Positions 60,606 through 64,000 of a stretch of 64,000 nucleotides of DNA are shown piece by piece. Each line of letters starts with the position of its first letter. The first letter of the stretch is position 1. The position numbers and the translations under genes were made by a program. The stretch comes from Antedon mediterranea (Eukaryota > Echinodermata > Crinoidea > Comatulida > Antedonidae), in assembly GCF_964355755.1 (NCBI RefSeq), contig NC_092677.1, positions 8,625,001 through 8,689,000 on the forward strand. The letters run 5' to 3'. A model generated the notes under the pieces. That model saw only the letters and a program-made list of their open reading frames with translations. It did no database searches and had not been told where the DNA came from.

Positions 60606-61357
60606 TGTATTTAAAATTTGAACATAAGCTATTAATTTTATACTGTTTCGGATGCAATACATTCCGTAGAGTTGATAATCGTTAACCCGCCGGCGAGTAA
60701 ACAATTGCATAGTTAAGTTTTTGTTAAAAAAAAGTAGGTCTGTACTATCAAAAGTTGAAGAGTTTTGATTTTTAAGTATAAATAAATATTGCTTCTTTCA
60801 TTTTTATTTTGTCCTGTTTTGTGTCTATGTGTATTTAATTTCTACGTTTTTGCTAAATATAAATTTACGAGACAAGTAAAAATACATACTATCTTTCTAT
60901 ACCGTTTGTAGGTCTAAGTTGAAACTGAAATTGCGTTCAATTTGATTTTAGATTGAAAATCGTTGGCAAATAACTTTCTCTCTTCGTGTCAAATTATTTC
61001 ATAGCTATATATAGGATATATAGTATAATGATGGACGAATCAAACTTTAAGCCGAACGGTAATATTATTTAAGAATTTGAACTTTATATTGAACTAGAAC
61101 AGTGTTTCTTTTTATTATACAAAATACAAAATGATAGCAATTTGATTAGCAGTAGAACGCATCAGTTGACCATCGGAGACATTTTAGACTAAAAGGTAGA
61201 TCATGGAGAATTCTCCATGGGTAGATGGAGTTTATTGATTTTTTTGCATTTAATGAACTTCTTTTATTTAAATTTCAGATAGATTAGGTCTTCATTATTT
61301 GTAGCAAAGCCAGGGCTTCCTTTATCAATTTTGTTGCCTAGGATTGTTTATGATTCT
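60606..61357. other. Unassigned, no gene seen
   Basis: No supported feature. Confidence 0.4.
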
Positions 61358-61803
61358 TTAAAGATGTATTGTCCCTCAGAACCTTGAAACATTAAGATTC
61401 TTGAAATAAGAATGTGAATAGGCCATTTTGCAATAAGTTATTCACTCCAGTAGATAAAAAAAAACAAACAAAATAATTTTACTTATAATGAGAAAAGAAA
61501 CAGTTAAATTTAACCAAAAATCCATTGTCTGACAGAAAAGTTAACTTTTTTTACAGTTGTTTTTTTTTTTTTGTGTCTTATATTTTTTATTCAAGTTTCT
61601 GCCATATACAATACAAAGAAAACAAAACTATGCTAGTTGGTCAACCCAAAACAGAGCACAGAAATAAACTTCCCAAAAAATGACGTTTTACAATTAAAGC
61701 AACTACAAGAAAGTAACCGACTACACACATTTTCAATATCAAACTTATTTATGTCATACGGTATTCAACAACAAAACATTATTTTTCCAGGGGACAATAT
61801 AAC
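61358..61803. mobile_element. GGGACAATAC-type MITE, most complete copy
   Basis: The left end TTAAAGATGTATTGTCCCTC faces CAGGGGACAATATAACTTAT at the right. The interior contains AGTTAAATTTAACCAAAAAT and CCATTGTCTGACAG, shared with copies at 31832-32010 and 43353-43625. The 88-codon frame at 61637-61903 crosses the right end and is not conserved as protein. Confidence 0.65.
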
Positions 61804-62287
61804 TTATATCATGTATTTATTGTCATATTGCCACTTTACAGGCCCTAGACATGATATCGTTCGAGAATCGGCTGTAAATTTGTCATTCTCTATATTTTTG
61901 TGAATTAGAAGCTCTGTTTAGCCTATGTGTATGACAGTTTTTTGAGGAACTTTTTTGTTTATTATTAGTTTTATTGATTATTAAAAATTGTCAGTTTTTT
62001 TCCAAAAAAATCTTTAAATGTTCTTAATGTTAATACATTTCAAATGTACGAAATGGGATTCTACTATAGATAGAATATGATGATGATAGAATATGAAATT
62101 TTAACGACTTAATAGAAATGCATGTGAGATTATAAAATCAATGCGAAAGTCATACACTTATTACATTTGCATAAATCGATGTTATTTTTAATTCCTTATA
62201 CAAGTTCGATACAAGTTCAAAATAGAATCACAATGCTCCGAAAAGGTGTCTCACTCAGTCACAATATCTTCTTGTTCATGATTTGTC
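61804..62287. other. Unassigned, no gene seen
   Basis: AT-rich. ATAGATAGAATATGATGATG-type simple sequence near 62066. Confidence 0.4.
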
Positions 62288-62386
62288 AGCCTAGCCTAGC
62301 CTAGCCTAGCCTAGCCTAGCCTAGTCTAGCCTAGCCTAGCCTAGCCTAGCCTAGCCTAGCCTAGCCTAGCCTAGCCTAGCCTAGCT
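62288..62386. repeat. (CCTAG)n microsatellite
   Basis: About 19 pentamers, with one CTAGT interruption near 62325. Confidence 0.97.
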
Positions 62387-62394
62387 ACACAGTG

Positions 62395-62665
62395 GACATG
62401 TCTCTCCTCAAACGCTCTATATTTGCTTGTCTCTTTTGTTATTCTCAACCATTTTTTTTTTATATTTCCTTAGGTCATCTTTCCATCTTATGTTGAGTTT
62501 GCCTCTTGTCATTTTCCCCATCGTTGGTTGCCAAACCATATAGTCCTGCTTGTGCATTAATTGTCATGAAGTCTTGGTACGTGGTTTGATCTTTATCCCT
62601 TTTTTTTTGTGCATGGTATCTATTATTACGCCAACCATTCTCCGTTCCATAGCATACTGAAAGTT
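62395..62665 (-). pseudogene. LINE ORF2 C-terminus, copy B
   Basis: Minus strand FQYAMERRMVGVIIDTMHKK (the MERRMLGV.L.D..RN block) then GKMTRGKLNIRWKDDLRKYK, and after a frame change WLRITKETSKYRAFEERHVH. This is the usual C-terminal order of RTE-like LINE proteins and the same family as 56600-56790. Confidence 0.75.
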
Positions 62666-63804
62666 GATCTTAAATTAACTGTTTTTCTCAGTTAGTCTCT
62701 CTGCGTTGCTGATACGTACAATAAATTATACACAATATAAAAAAATAATGTAAGTGATTCTGAGAAAGAAGTGGGAATGTTTTTAGTATTGTTTAGTGAA
62801 AGGATGCACGGGCCAACATTGAACAAATTATTATATAAATTACAGAAAATTAGACCATATGATCTTAAACAAGTGTACCAATCAACATCACAGATGTATC
62901 AGCACGGTAGCGATTTTGCACCGTACCACTTCATGAAATAACCAGATTTACCTTTATCAGCATATGCACGCGCATCAATTTAAAAAATAAATAATTTTAG
63001 AAGATTCGTGACATGTGCTTCAATTTTGAATGCTCACTTATGTAATTATACGAAAACACGACATAACGCATTATTAATCATTATTTTGCAGAAAATATAA
63101 CATAGCACGAGTGTGTCCTATATATCAGTAATATTTGAGGTCACTTACAGCCCCTTAGCAAAAGTGGTCTGCGCATTAAATGACGGCGTTATACAATTAG
63201 CTTGAGAATAATCACCATTCTAACGCGTAACTTTCCACTTTGATAAGTTAACTTAGCTGTACAATCGATGATTTTGATAATTGCAATTCAACATTTCATT
63301 GCTGTATGTAGGGCGAGAACGAGCTAAATGCACATTTTGTAAAATCTAATTTAGATATTGACAAGTGATGTTTTTCTCTGACCACTGCTGCACGATCCAC
63401 AATCCCATCGAGACGATCACAGAATGAAGCCGGCCCAGGAACTTCTAGGAACCATTCTAAATCGACGTAATACCATCGAGAACACGAATCTTAAAATGTT
63501 TAAATTTATACCGAACAAAACCAACCACTGCTTGTGTTAGAGTTTCTTCATTTGGCCTTTGAACAGCCTCAAAATGTTCAAATGTTCACTATTTCTATGG
63601 ATTAGCTTTAAAAAACGTGCCATCAATTGTTTTGCTTCGTAGGTAGAAAGAATATGAGGCAAGACTTATATAAACATGACTTTTCTCTTGTACTTTCACA
63701 GAACAATATTAACGTTTTTATGACAGATGTTATTGATAATTGATAAAAACACATTTATGATTTATGAGATTTAACAAAAATAATTCTGTATCATGGTCAT
63801 GGAT
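62666..63804. other. Unassigned, no gene seen
   Basis: No supported feature. Confidence 0.4.
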
Positions 63805-63969
63805 TAAAGCTTAGTTTCCAAAGAACGCAATACAAGGAGGTAAACCGCAACGCAAGTGAGTTGACCAATCAAAAGCGATGGATTATTTGAACTGTCGAAT
63901 GTGATTGGTCAATCAATTGCGGCTTACGTTTGTGGCTTTGTGTTGCGTCCCAGTTGGAACAAGGCTTTA
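63805..63969. mobile_element. CGCAACGCAA-type MITE, full-length copy
   Basis: TAAAGCTTAGTTTCCAAAGA on the left faces GTTGGAACAAGGCTTTA on the right. Internal TTGACCAATCAAAAGCGATG / GTGATTGGTCAA and CCGCAACGCAAG / TTGCGGCTTACG complete the palindrome (165 bp). Confidence 0.8.
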
Positions 63970-64000
63970 AACTAAACATAGTGTAGCTGCAACAAGATCC

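Overview
The window looks like non-coding, repeat-dominated nuclear DNA from a marine invertebrate, most plausibly an echinoderm or other ambulacrarian. That placement is inference. It rests on the AT-rich composition, split-gene signals with no bacterial gene organisation, a sea-urchin TU-like foldback transposon, and at least 16 exact copies of the palindrome TAGGCCTA. I found no complete protein-coding gene, no rRNA, no functional tRNA and no CRISPR array. Nearly all recognisable coding sequence is mobile-element debris. Two exceptions may be host-derived: a 75-nt exon-like segment resembling the complement C3/alpha-2-macroglobulin family (14840-14914), and a CXC-type cysteine-rich gene tail inside a foldback element (35871-36222).

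Region 1-13930 is one continuous ~64-bp satellite array with nested higher-order structure: an 8,014-bp duplication, a 1,222-bp duplication, and five copies of a 144-bp non-satellite insert. Region 13931-15460 is the array edge with the C3/A2M-like segment and a small MITE. Region 15460-20230 is a decayed minus-strand LINE (RTE-like endonuclease and reverse transcriptase pieces). A 2,048-bp foldback element with a 9-bp target duplication has split it, and a tRNA-derived SINE has also landed in it. Region 20440-25220 holds a ~30-bp minisatellite, two further LINE fragments, a mirrored repeat block and a Penelope-like terminal repeat with a hammerhead-like core.

Region 25220-31350 is quiet apart from two small MITEs. 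Region 31533-32965 is a TU-like foldback whose inverted ends are 16-bp tandem repeats. Region 34420-37447 is a 3-kb foldback with trimeric tandem repeats in its arms and the CXC gene fragment at its centre. Region 38050-46100 holds several MITEs, a Z-DNA-prone tract, and a 62-bp tandem array enclosed by a nested pair of terminal inverted repeats. Region 51564-52984 is a 47-bp hairpin-bearing minisatellite (about 30 copies). The rest to 64000 contains small palindromic MITEs, two diverged tandem repeats, three LINE C-terminal fragments and a (CCTAG)n tract.

The parts do not form a pathway. The organising theme is inverted-repeat DNA at every scale (18 bp to 3 kb), several elements pairing terminal inversion with internal tandem amplification, and clear nested insertions that give a relative insertion order.
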